From Microlunatus soli (GTDB lineage Bacteria > Actinomycetota > Actinomycetes > Propionibacteriales > Propionibacteriaceae): a DNA stretch of 64,000 nt. Position 1 is the stretch's first letter, and every line of letters begins with the position of its first letter. The stretch is taken from contig NZ_LT629772.1 of the NCBI RefSeq assembly GCF_900105385.1, positions 3,782,001-3,846,000 on the forward strand, given 5' to 3'. Below the pieces are notes generated by a model. It was not told the DNA's origin. It saw only the letters and a program-made list of their open reading frames with translations, and did not search any database. Below are positions 50,693-58,873 of the stretch, in pieces. A program made the position numbers and the translations under genes.

Positions 50693-51592
50693 ATGACCAC
50701 AACCGTGGACGCCGGTCGACGCGATGCCGTCCGCACGCTCCTGGTCGACCTGGTGCTGATCATCAGACCGTGGTTCGCGCCGATCCCGATGGCACCGTTG
50801 CTGGCCGCACGAGTACTGGCCGATCCGGTCGGTGGCCTGACGGCGGCGCTGCTCGACCCGTCGACCTGGTGGGCGCTGATCAGCTTTGCGCTGACCTGGA
50901 CCGCAGTCGCCATGATCAACGACGCCTACGACGGCCGGACCGACCTGTGCAACCCGAGACACACCAGGATCCTGCGGATCGCCCGCCGGATGGGGAAGGC
51001 ACAACTGATTCGGCTGGCACTGGCGGTCACCGCCGCGGACCTGTTGGTGGTGGCCATCACACTCGGCGCGCTGTTCGCGCTCGGCACTGCCCTGGTGCTG
51101 GTGATCGGCTGGCTGTACAGCGTGCCGCCGGCGCGGCTGAAGGGCCGTCCCGGGCTGGATGTGATCGCCAACGCCGTGCCGGTCGGGTTCCTGGCTCCGG
51201 TCGCCGGATGGCTGCTGGCCGGATCGCCCGGGACCCTGCCCTGGCAACTCGGATCGTTGTGTACGTTGACGATCGCTGCCCTCTACCTGCCGACGACGGT
51301 GATGGATCGGGCCGCCGATGACGAGGTCGGCATCCGGACCACCGCCGTGGCCCTCGGTGAGCAGGCGACGTATCGGCTCGGCACGGTGCTCTGGATCGCC
51401 TCGGTCACGCTGTACCTGATCTTCCTCACCACCGGCACCTTCGCCCGGATCAGCCTCACCTGGTACGAGCTTGTCGCCTGGGTCCCGGTGGTGGTCGGCT
51501 ACCCCCTGCTGGCCCGTCGTCCGACCATCGCTCGGCTGGCGCTGCTGTCGGGGATGATGGCGGCCCACTGTTTCCTGATCTGGGCCACGTGA
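50693..51592 (+). CDS. UbiA family prenyltransferase
   Basis: Integral membrane aromatic/lipid prenyltransferase of 299 aa with about eight or nine hydrophobic helices. Both Asp-rich Mg-diphosphate motifs are present: N-D-A-Y-D-G-R-T-D (residues 76-84) and D-R-A-A-D-D-E-V-G. The family includes enzymes of menaquinone, heme O, chlorophyll and phospholipid synthesis; the loop sequence does not match MenA or CtaB clearly, so the acceptor is open. No biosynthetic partner gene is adjacent. It lies between the ABC operon and the GH38 operon, converging on the latter. Confidence 0.85.
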   Translation: MTTTVDAGRRDAVRTLLVDLVLIIRPWFAPIPMAPLLAARVLADPVGGLTAALLDPSTWWALISFALTWTAVAMINDAYDGRTDLCNPRHTRILRIARRMGKAQLIRLALAVTAADLLVVAITLGALFALGTALVLVIGWLYSVPPARLKGRPGLDVIANAVPVGFLAPVAGWLLAGSPGTLPWQLGSLCTLTIAALYLPTTVMDRAADDEVGIRTTAVALGEQATYRLGTVLWIASVTLYLIFLTTGTFARISLTWYELVAWVPVVVGYPLLARRPTIARLALLSGMMAAHCFLIWAT

Positions 51593-51612
51593 CCATGCCG
51601 ATTCCGAGTGGC

Positions 51613-54225
51613 TCAGCAGCGGCCTGAGCGGAACGGTTGCTCGGCGTTGGTGCTGTGGTCCTCCAATTCGGTCAGGTTGGTCTCGGTGATCCGGCGCCGT
51701 CGGTCGGCCGGCACCCGGAAGGTCCGGAGCTGGTACGGCGTCAGCTCGCAGCTGATCGTCCGGCCGATGATCGGCAGTCGGACCTCGGCCTGCGCCGGGG
51801 ACCCGGTTGTCTCCGACAGCCGGACGACGAGATCGCAGGGGCCGCCCGCACGGTCCTCATGGTCACCGTCCTCGGCGCCTTTGACGGCGGTGCCGATCAC
51901 TTGACCGTCACCGCCGGTGGTGATCACCTCGGCGAAGCTCTGCTGGGGCGGCAACGGGCCGGGGTGGAAGGTCTCCAGCATCGCCCGCGGTCGGGCGCCG
52001 AGCTCGGCCGCGCGGCGGGTCGGGTGGACGGTCCGCCAGTCACCGGCGTGCGGGACCAGTAGGCAGCTGAATTCCTGCTCCCCTTGGGATTGGTAGGCAT
52101 AGATCCCGTCCGGATCCAGCTCCTTGGGATCGTGCCAGGCGTAGACCGGGCTGCGGACCGCGGTGATTCCGATGCTCGGATCGGAGTCGGCGGCGGGCGA
52201 GCCGGCGGGCGAGGCGTCATAGCCGTGCTTGGCGTTGTTGATCACCACCAGGCCGGCCCGCTGTTTGCCGACGGTGCCGGTGAGGTCGACCCAGGACTGG
52301 GCCGGTTCCTCCGCACCGTCGACGGGGCGTCGCAGGGTCGCGTACGGGATCTCGAAGGTCGACTCCGGGTCGCTGACGGCCACCGGGAAACGCACCTTCA
52401 ACAGGTGCGCCGGCTCCCGCCAGTCGATGGTGATCTTGAGTTCGAGTGCGTCGCTGTCCGCGCCGAGCCGGTAGGTCTCGATCATGGTCGACCGGCCCCA
52501 GGCCCGTTCGACGCGGATCGCGGCGCGCAACGGGCCGGACTCGACCAGCCGGATCCGGGTCACCGGCATCGTGTCTCCCGGCCAGGCATAGGACACCACG
52601 CGATGGCCCCAGGTGTCGGTGGGATCCTCACAGAGCTGCAGATGCGGTCCGCGACCCGCAAGATCGACACCGGTCCGCAGGTCGACCAGGGACGACAGCC
52701 ATCCGGTGTCCGGGTCGATCTCTGCCCGCAACGTCCGGTTGCCGATGATCACCCGGCCATCGTCGGCGACCTCGGCCGACAGGTCGGTGTCCGGGGTGTG
52801 CGATCCGGAGCGGACGCGGTAGAGCCGGTAGCCGAGGGCGGGCAGTTCGGCTGTGAAGAGCACGGCGCCGCGGTTGCGGTCGTTCGTCGTCGCCATCGTC
52901 GGGACCGGCTGGCTGATGATCTTGGTCCCGGCGTCGTCGGTGAGATGGGCACCGTGCGGCTGGCCGCCGTAGTTGATCTCCAGTGGTGCCGACACCGGCC
53001 ACGGATGCGGATTGAACACGACGACCGGCTGGGTGCCCTCGATCATCGGGATGTCGATCTGTCGGGCGATCACGTTGTGCGACCGGACGACGATCCGCTT
53101 GCTGATCGCCACCGCCTCGCCGAGCTGATCACGGGCGTCGTCGTAGCCGGACGCGATCGCCGAGCCGGGAAGGACGTCGTGGAACTGGTTGAACAGCACC
53201 TGCTGCCAGGCACGGCCCAGATCGTCGCGCGGATAGGCCAGCGCGGGATTGTCCTGTCCTGCAAGGTGCTCGGCGACCGCTGCCCACCGTTCGGCGCCGA
53301 GGACGGCGTGCTGCGCCCGACGCTGCCAGGCCTTGATCCCGGAATGTGCGGAGTAGCAGCCGGCCGCGTGATGTTGCAGGTCGGCGGTCCAGACCGGGAG
53401 ATCGTCGGTGCCGGCGGCCAGCACCTCGTCGAAGAAGGTCCGCGGTGAGCTCATGATCATCTTCCCGAAGGTGCCCATCCGGTGGAAGCGATGGATCGAA
53501 TCGATGTTGGCCTTGGTCGGGCCGCCGCCGTGGTTGCCGACGCCGTAGAAGACCATCAGCACGTCGCGGGACCGGTCGAGCTGACCGAGTGCCTTCTCGG
53601 TCTGCCCGGACACCTCACCCGGGGGCGAGCAGTATTCGAACGGGATCCGTGAGGCCAGCACCCGGGAGCCGTCGGGTGCCTGCCACCAGAACGGGGTGTC
53701 GAAGAGGTCCGCCTCGTGCGGTCCCGGCCGCAGGAAGGTGTAGCTGTCGATGCCCTGTCCGCGCAGGATCGCCGGGATCATCGCGTTGTGGCCGAACGGA
53801 TCGACGTTCATCCCGACCGTCGCCTGCCGGCCGAACTCGGCGAGCAGGAACCGCTGCCCGTACAGGCCTTGGCGGACGAACGACTCGCCCATCGGGGCGT
53901 TGCAGTCCGGTTCGACCCACCAGCCGCCGGTGTTCACCCAGCGTCCTTCTGCGACCCGGGTCCGGATCCGTTCGAACAGGTCGGGATCGGACTCCTTCAC
54001 CCAGGCCAGCAGGACGATCTGGTCGCAGGTGAAGATGAAGTCGTCGTATTCGTCCATCCGGGCGATCGCCGAGGCGAAGGTGGCGCGGGCTTCGGCATAG
54101 CCCTCCTGCCAGGGCCACAGCCAGACCGGGTCCAGGTGCGCGTTCCCGATCATATGGATGGTGCGGGCGGGGGCGGCCAGCGGCGGTGTGCCCGGCAGGC
54201 CGGGAGCTGGGTCGGGGTCGATCAT
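51613..54225 (-). CDS. Alpha-mannosidase, glycoside hydrolase family 38
   Basis: Retaining alpha-mannosidase of 870 aa, cytoplasmic (no signal peptide), which would trim imported manno-oligosaccharides. The zinc-binding N-A-H-L-D-P-V-W motif is at residues 28-35 (His30, Asp32), and the nucleophile is expected at the Asp of M-N-V-D-P-F-G-H-N. A helical three-bundle and large beta-sandwich domains complete the usual GH38 layout. The ATG overlaps the SIS gene stop (ATGA), which excludes the longer in-frame ATG at 54252. Last gene of the operon ROK-SIS-GH38. Confidence 0.93.
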   Translation of the reverse strand: MIDPDPAPGLPGTPPLAAPARTIHMIGNAHLDPVWLWPWQEGYAEARATFASAIARMDEYDDFIFTCDQIVLLAWVKESDPDLFERIRTRVAEGRWVNTGGWWVEPDCNAPMGESFVRQGLYGQRFLLAEFGRQATVGMNVDPFGHNAMIPAILRGQGIDSYTFLRPGPHEADLFDTPFWWQAPDGSRVLASRIPFEYCSPPGEVSGQTEKALGQLDRSRDVLMVFYGVGNHGGGPTKANIDSIHRFHRMGTFGKMIMSSPRTFFDEVLAAGTDDLPVWTADLQHHAAGCYSAHSGIKAWQRRAQHAVLGAERWAAVAEHLAGQDNPALAYPRDDLGRAWQQVLFNQFHDVLPGSAIASGYDDARDQLGEAVAISKRIVVRSHNVIARQIDIPMIEGTQPVVVFNPHPWPVSAPLEINYGGQPHGAHLTDDAGTKIISQPVPTMATTNDRNRGAVLFTAELPALGYRLYRVRSGSHTPDTDLSAEVADDGRVIIGNRTLRAEIDPDTGWLSSLVDLRTGVDLAGRGPHLQLCEDPTDTWGHRVVSYAWPGDTMPVTRIRLVESGPLRAAIRVERAWGRSTMIETYRLGADSDALELKITIDWREPAHLLKVRFPVAVSDPESTFEIPYATLRRPVDGAEEPAQSWVDLTGTVGKQRAGLVVINNAKHGYDASPAGSPAADSDPSIGITAVRSPVYAWHDPKELDPDGIYAYQSQGEQEFSCLLVPHAGDWRTVHPTRRAAELGARPRAMLETFHPGPLPPQQSFAEVITTGGDGQVIGTAVKGAEDGDHEDRAGGPCDLVVRLSETTGSPAQAEVRLPIIGRTISCELTPYQLRTFRVPADRRRRITETNLTELEDHSTNAEQPFRSGRC

Positions 54226-54857
54226 GACGGCAGCTGCTCTCCGGCCGCCCATGCGTCGACCTGCTCGCTGATCAGATGAATCATCAGGGTGTGGACCTCC
54301 TGGATCCGCGCCGTCGCGGTTTCGGGGGACAGCAGAACGTGATCGGCCAGGTCGGCGGCCGGACCGCCGTCACCGCCGCCGAACAACACGGTAGTGGCCC
54401 GCGCAGCACCGGCGGCGCGCAGCCCTTCGAGCACGTTGGTCGACCGGCCACTGGTGCTGAAGGCACACACCACGTCGCCGGGTCGCACCACGGCGGTGAC
54501 CTGGCGGGCGAACACGTCGTCGAAGGCGTAGTCGTTGGCCGTGCAGGTCAGGACGACCGCGTCGGTGCCGAGGGTGAGGCAGGGCAGCGGTCGCCGGTCC
54601 CGTCGGTAGTGCCCGATCAGCTCTCCGGACAGATGCTGGGCGTCGGCCGCGCTGCCGCCGTTGCCGAAGGTCCAGACCGAGCGGCCGGCCGCGAACCGGT
54701 CACACAACAGCCGGCCGACGGACAACACGTCCGGCAGCAGCGGCTGCACGGCCCGGCCGGCGTCGATGTAGTCGGTGAGCTGGTCGCGGGCCCAGCCGGG
54801 AACGGTCAGTGCGGCGGGGAGAGGCGCGGGAGCGTTCAGGACGGGATGCTCAGACAT
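54222..54857 (-). CDS. SIS-domain sugar-phosphate isomerase-like protein (GmhA type)
   Basis: SIS-fold protein of 211 aa. F-G-N-G-G-S-A-A-D-A-Q-H (64-75) and L-T-C-T-A-N-D-Y-A-F-D-D-V-F resemble phosphoheptose isomerase GmhA, and S-T-S-G-R-S is the phosphosugar-binding Ser loop. Wedged between a ROK kinase and a mannosidase by overlapping starts and stops, it more likely isomerises or senses a phosphorylated sugar from the degraded glycan than makes heptose; no other heptose gene is present. The ATG overlaps the ROK stop by eight bases. Confidence 0.88.
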   Translation of the reverse strand: MSEHPVLNAPAPLPAALTVPGWARDQLTDYIDAGRAVQPLLPDVLSVGRLLCDRFAAGRSVWTFGNGGSAADAQHLSGELIGHYRRDRRPLPCLTLGTDAVVLTCTANDYAFDDVFARQVTAVVRPGDVVCAFSTSGRSTNVLEGLRAAGAARATTVLFGGGDGGPAADLADHVLLSPETATARIQEVHTLMIHLISEQVDAWAAGEQLPS

Positions 54858-55821
54858 GACTCACCTGGGGTTGTGTCGGAAGATCGGGTCGTGGGACGGG
54901 GCGGAGGGCGATGGAGCCGGCGCCGAGCAGGCCGGAGCGCCCCGGACGGTCGGCGATCATGATCGCGGAACCGGCGGTCGCCGACAGCGACAGCTCGGCG
55001 ACCAGCTCGGACAGCGGATCGAGCAGCATCGGGCCGGCGTTCGCGACGCCGCCGCCGAGGACGACCCGATCGGGTTCGAAGATGTTGATCAAGGAGGTCA
55101 GCCCGTCGGCCAGCAGGGCGATCGTCTCGTCCCAGAGGTCGAAGGCCCACGGGACGCCGGACCCGGCCAGGGCGACCAGCTCCCGCGCGGTGATCGTCGG
55201 CCGGTCCGGGGCCAGTTCGCGTGCCCGGGCAGCGATCGAGGTGCCCGAGCAGTAGGCCTCAAGGCAGCCGCGCCGCGGGCAGCTGCACTGCCTGCCGCCG
55301 GACCGGACGGTGAGGTGGCCGAATTCGCCGCCGTTGCCGGTCGCGCCGCGATAGGGGACGCCCTCGATGACCGCACCACCGCCGACACCGGTGGACAGCG
55401 TCAGATAGAGCAGCGTGCGGGCACCGCGGCCGACCCCGAAGCAGTATTCGCCCCAGGCCGCGGCGTAGCCGTCGTTGGCCAGTGTCGACGGTGCGTCGAA
55501 CTCCGCTGCCGCCAGCGGTCCGATCGGCACCGCGTGCCAGTTCGGCAGGTGCAACGGCTCGTGCAGGATGCCGCGGATCGGGTCGAGCGGGCCGCCGGAG
55601 GTGATGCCGACAGCGGCGGGACGGCTCAGACCGGCCGCGTCGAGGGATCGGTGGCCCAACTCGAAGATTCGCTTGATCACCTCGTCCGGGCCGCGTTCGG
55701 GTTCGGTGCCGAGGACTTGTTCGCCGATCAGGTCACCGTCCGGCGTGAGCAGTGCGGTGGCGATCTTGGTCCCGCCGAGATCGAGTGCCAGCACGGAGGC
55801 GGCAGCGGGTGGACTGTGCAC
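54850..55821 (-). CDS. ROK family sugar kinase (glucokinase/N-acetylhexosamine kinase type)
   Basis: ROK protein of 323 aa without a DNA-binding domain, so an enzyme. Phosphate-binding D-L-G-G-T-K at 14-19, the catalytic region G-E-F-G-H and the ROK zinc motif C-S-C-P-R-R-G-C-L-E are intact. Likely phosphorylates mannose, glucose or N-acetyl-hexosamine freed by GH38 and GH20. GTG start. First gene of the operon, with its own promoter upstream and an operator-like palindrome between promoter and start. Confidence 0.9.
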   Translation of the reverse strand: MHSPPAAASVLALDLGGTKIATALLTPDGDLIGEQVLGTEPERGPDEVIKRIFELGHRSLDAAGLSRPAAVGITSGGPLDPIRGILHEPLHLPNWHAVPIGPLAAAEFDAPSTLANDGYAAAWGEYCFGVGRGARTLLYLTLSTGVGGGAVIEGVPYRGATGNGGEFGHLTVRSGGRQCSCPRRGCLEAYCSGTSIAARARELAPDRPTITARELVALAGSGVPWAFDLWDETIALLADGLTSLINIFEPDRVVLGGGVANAGPMLLDPLSELVAELSLSATAGSAIMIADRPGRSGLLGAGSIALRPVPRPDLPTQPQVSHV

Positions 55822-55841
55822 GGTCGGAACGCCCTTGTTTG

Positions 55842-55889
55842 TGGGATCGATGCCATGTCATTGAACACACCGCTCAACGGTGCTGTCAA
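55842..55889 (-). promoter_or_regulatory. Promoter and LacI-type operator of the ROK-SIS-GH38 operon
   Basis: On the minus strand TTGACA (55884-55889) and TTCAAT (55860-55865) are spaced 18 bp. Just downstream, over the start point, is the near-perfect palindrome TGGGATCGATGCCA (55842-55855), mismatched only at the G/C pair. It shares the CG centre and TGG/CCA ends with the dyads at 47223 and 62210. Confidence 0.68.
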
Positions 55890-55969
55890 CGGGTGTTCGG
55901 CAGGTGGACGGCGGGCCCTGGTGGTCAGAAGGGCAAAGGACCTGGGAACGATTCGCGCTCGGCTCGGCG

Positions 55970-57019
55970 TCAGTGATCGGCTGGCACCGGACCGGTCGAG
56001 CCGCGACCGAGCAATTCGGTGCCCAGCACGATCTGGCGCCGCGGTGCGTCCGGTTCGGCGATCCGCTCCAGCAGCTGCCGGACCGCTGCCTCGCCGAGGG
56101 CGTACGGATTCTGCGTGACGGTGCTGACCGGCGGCGACACCATGCTCATCCAGGGCGCGTCGTCGAAGCCGATCAACGACAACTCCCCGGGGATGGCGAG
56201 CTCGAGGTCGGCTGCCGCCCGCCAGGCGCCTTCGGCGATCACGTTGTTCGCCGCGAAAACCGCGGTCGGCCGATCCGGTCGCTGCAGCAGCTTGCTGACC
56301 GCCCGCCGGGCGTCGTCGGCGTTCCAACCACTGGCGACCACGAGATCCTCCGACACCGGCAGCCCGGCCGCCCGCAACGCCGCCTCGTAACCGGCGTGCC
56401 GCTGTCGACCGGTAGTCCAGTCCAGCTCGTCGATGATCAACGCGATCCGCCGGTGGCCGAGTCCGATCAGATGCTCGGTCGCCTCGCCCGCGCCGTCGGC
56501 GTTGCTGACCATCACCGCGTCGGCCGCCTTCGAGCCGAAGCTGCGGTCCACCTCGACGACCGCCAGCTGCCGATCGGTCAGATGACGGGTGACGGTCGCA
56601 GAAACCGGGGTCACGATCACGCCCGCCACCCGCTGGCCGAGGAAGATGTCGGCCGCCTCGACCTCGTCGGTCGCCGTCGCCGCCGGGTCGTCGTCGTGCC
56701 GATGCCCACCGGTGTCGGTGAGCATGATCGCGAAGCCACGCTGCCGGGCGGCCTGGGAGGCGCCGGAGGCGAGCTGGGCATAGAAGGAGTTCCGCAGGTC
56801 CGAGACCAGCAGCCCGATCGTGGTCGAGGTCCGTTGCTTCAACCCGCGGGCCATCGCGTCCGGCACGTAACCCAACCGTTTGGCCGCCTTGCGCACCCGG
56901 TCCCGCACCTCGGGCGACACGTAGCCGGTCCCGGACAGCGCTCGCGACGTGGTCGATCGGGAGGCGCCGGCAGCCTGGGCGACGTCGGTGATGGTCGGAC
57001 GGGCGGAGGCTGGGCTCAC
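55970..57019 (-). CDS. LacI family transcriptional regulator
   Basis: Repressor of about 349 aa. The N-terminal LacI helix-turn-helix reads T-I-T-D-V-A-Q-A-A-G-A-S-R-S-T-T-S-R-A-L and ends with the hinge L-G-Y-V-P-D-A-M-A-R-G-L; the rest is the sugar-binding periplasmic-like domain, with G-F-D-D-A near the end. The GTG start has AGGAG six bases upstream; a TTG 15 bases earlier lies nearer the preceding stop. It closes the GH-FAD-MBL operon. The predicted regulon is this operon, the divergent-neighbour ROK operon and the ABC transporter, by shared palindromes. Confidence 0.9.
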   Translation of the reverse strand: MSPASARPTITDVAQAAGASRSTTSRALSGTGYVSPEVRDRVRKAAKRLGYVPDAMARGLKQRTSTTIGLLVSDLRNSFYAQLASGASQAARQRGFAIMLTDTGGHRHDDDPAATATDEVEAADIFLGQRVAGVIVTPVSATVTRHLTDRQLAVVEVDRSFGSKAADAVMVSNADGAGEATEHLIGLGHRRIALIIDELDWTTGRQRHAGYEAALRAAGLPVSEDLVVASGWNADDARRAVSKLLQRPDRPTAVFAANNVIAEGAWRAAADLELAIPGELSLIGFDDAPWMSMVSPPVSTVTQNPYALGEAAVRQLLERIAEPDAPRRQIVLGTELLGRGSTGPVPADH

Positions 57020-57034
57020 CTGGATCTCCTGCAA

Positions 57035-58873
57035 TCAGTGCACGGCGATGACGGCCTCGGCGTGCTGTCCCAGCCGGAGCGGTCCGAGCAGCACGTCGAC
57101 CGCGATCGGGATCTGCCGTGGACCGGTCAGCGACTCCGGCACGGTGAACTCGATCGTCGTCACCTCGGTCGCCCGGGCGGCGACCGCTAGCCGGATCGTA
57201 GACGCCTCCGCCGGCCACCCGGGCGGGGCGGCCGGATTCAGTGTTGCCGTGATCGGTTCGTCGAACGGATTGTCCACCTCGACTCGATAACTCAGTCGTT
57301 CGCCCGGCCGGGCCTCCCTCCGATACGGGGTCAATCGGGCGAGGACGGAGTTCGTCGGCCAGCCCGCGATGGCGGGCAGCAGGTCCCGGTGCAGCTCGAC
57401 GGTCCGCTCGGCGGCCTCGGCCAGACCGGTCAGCAACTCCTCGTCGACCCAGCGTTCCGCCCAGTGTCCGGTGATCAACAGCTGGCTGCCCAGACGCCGG
57501 TACAACGCCGCCGAGGCGACGAAGTCCTCCGGGCGGGTGACGTTGCGGTATTCGTAATTGAGCAGGTGCCGGCGGCCGATGCGGCGATCGCCGAGCGCCT
57601 CCTGTTGATCACCGGTGGCCAGCACCCGGATGCCGTCCACGGTGACCTCGTACGCCGCCGCATGGCGGGTGTGCCCCGGCAGCGGGTGCGCGGTGATGGT
57701 GTATTCGTGCCAGTCGAACGCGGTCTCCAGCGGCAGCACCCGATCGGCCGGGATCGGCTCGAACCACTGACAGGGCAGGTCGTAGCGCAACGGGTCGGCC
57801 ATGATCGGCGCGACGTTCTCGGGCAACCAGATCGCGGTCCCCTCGACCTCGCGGAGCAGGTTGAACGCGGCGCAGTGATCATCGTGATAATGGGTGGCCA
57901 TCGCCACCTCCACGTGCTCGACGCCGTACCGGGATCGCAAGGCAGGAAGGGACTCCAGCCAGGGACGCTGCGACGCGCGTTCGCCGCCGAGCGGATACCA
58001 GGTGGTCTGGTCGTAGCCGTAGTCGATGATCAACGCGTTGCCGGTCTCGGACAGCAGTACGTAGCTGCGCGACTCCGAACTGGTGTTCACCAGCAGATGC
58101 TCGGTGATCCGGCGGAACGGATCGATCAGCCGATCGCGGATGTCCATCGATCCGCTGGGTCGGCGGGAGTCGACGTAGGCCTGCAGCCGGTCGACCAGCA
58201 GCTCGAGCGCAGGTTGCGGATCGTCCATCACGACACCGTGGCTGGGCAGCAGCAGATCGGGCTGTTCTCGCTGTAGGGCGAGGGCGCTGATCATGGTCAT
58301 CGCCGGCCCTTCGTTGCCGGTGTAGGTCCACTGGGTCGCCATCAGCGACCACACCTTGCCCGGGGCGAAGATCAGATCGCCGGTGAAGGCCAGTCGGCGT
58401 CCGTCGCGTTCGATCAGGTAGCTGACCGATCCGGTGGTGTGACCCGGCGTCGGCCGGGTGCGGACGGCGATGCCGCCGAAATCCTGGCTGCGGTATTCGG
58501 CAACGGTACCGGTGACCGGGACCGAGGACAGCAGCGTCTGCCGGTCGGAGCGCATCTGATAGTCGTTGACGACGCGGCGACCGTTCCAGAACGCTTCGGC
58601 CGCACTGAACAGCTCGATCTCCACCGGCGGCACCCAGATCTCGATCCCGGCGTCGACCGCGCGCGGCAATCCCTGGGCCTGGTCGCGATGGTGATGGGTG
58701 ATGAGGACGTGGGTGAGCGCACCGATCTGCAACTCCGCCAGCAGGTCCAGCACGGCTCCGGAGCCGAAGTCGATGCAGATCGCGGTGCTGCCCGGGCCGC
58801 CGGACCTGATCGCGTACACGGTGCAGGTGTCGTCGACGGCGAATACGCCAGGAACGATCTCTCGCCACGTCAT
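57035..58873 (-). CDS. Tandem double metallo-beta-lactamase-fold hydrolase with C-terminal beta-sandwich domain
   Basis: 612-aa protein with two complete MBL-fold domains in one chain. Domain 1 (about 1-230): T-H-H-H-R-D-Q at 59-65, where the usual last His of HxHxDH is Gln, then P-T-P-G-H-T, F-T-G-D and L-P-S-H. Domain 2 (about 260-480): T-H-Y-H-D-D-H with His328, His330, Asp332 and His333, then P-L-P-G-H-T, A-T-G-D and I-T-G-H. Residues about 510-612 look like an Ig-like beta-sandwich (P-F-D-E-P-I-T-A-T-L-N-P). No signal peptide. Start and stop overlap or abut neighbours, so it is an obligate operon member. A role in hydrolysing a sugar lactone or ester from the FAD enzyme's product is a guess. 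Confidence 0.85.
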   Translation of the reverse strand: MTWREIVPGVFAVDDTCTVYAIRSGGPGSTAICIDFGSGAVLDLLAELQIGALTHVLITHHHRDQAQGLPRAVDAGIEIWVPPVEIELFSAAEAFWNGRRVVNDYQMRSDRQTLLSSVPVTGTVAEYRSQDFGGIAVRTRPTPGHTTGSVSYLIERDGRRLAFTGDLIFAPGKVWSLMATQWTYTGNEGPAMTMISALALQREQPDLLLPSHGVVMDDPQPALELLVDRLQAYVDSRRPSGSMDIRDRLIDPFRRITEHLLVNTSSESRSYVLLSETGNALIIDYGYDQTTWYPLGGERASQRPWLESLPALRSRYGVEHVEVAMATHYHDDHCAAFNLLREVEGTAIWLPENVAPIMADPLRYDLPCQWFEPIPADRVLPLETAFDWHEYTITAHPLPGHTRHAAAYEVTVDGIRVLATGDQQEALGDRRIGRRHLLNYEYRNVTRPEDFVASAALYRRLGSQLLITGHWAERWVDEELLTGLAEAAERTVELHRDLLPAIAGWPTNSVLARLTPYRREARPGERLSYRVEVDNPFDEPITATLNPAAPPGWPAEASTIRLAVAARATEVTTIEFTVPESLTGPRQIPIAVDVLLGPLRLGQHAEAVIAVH

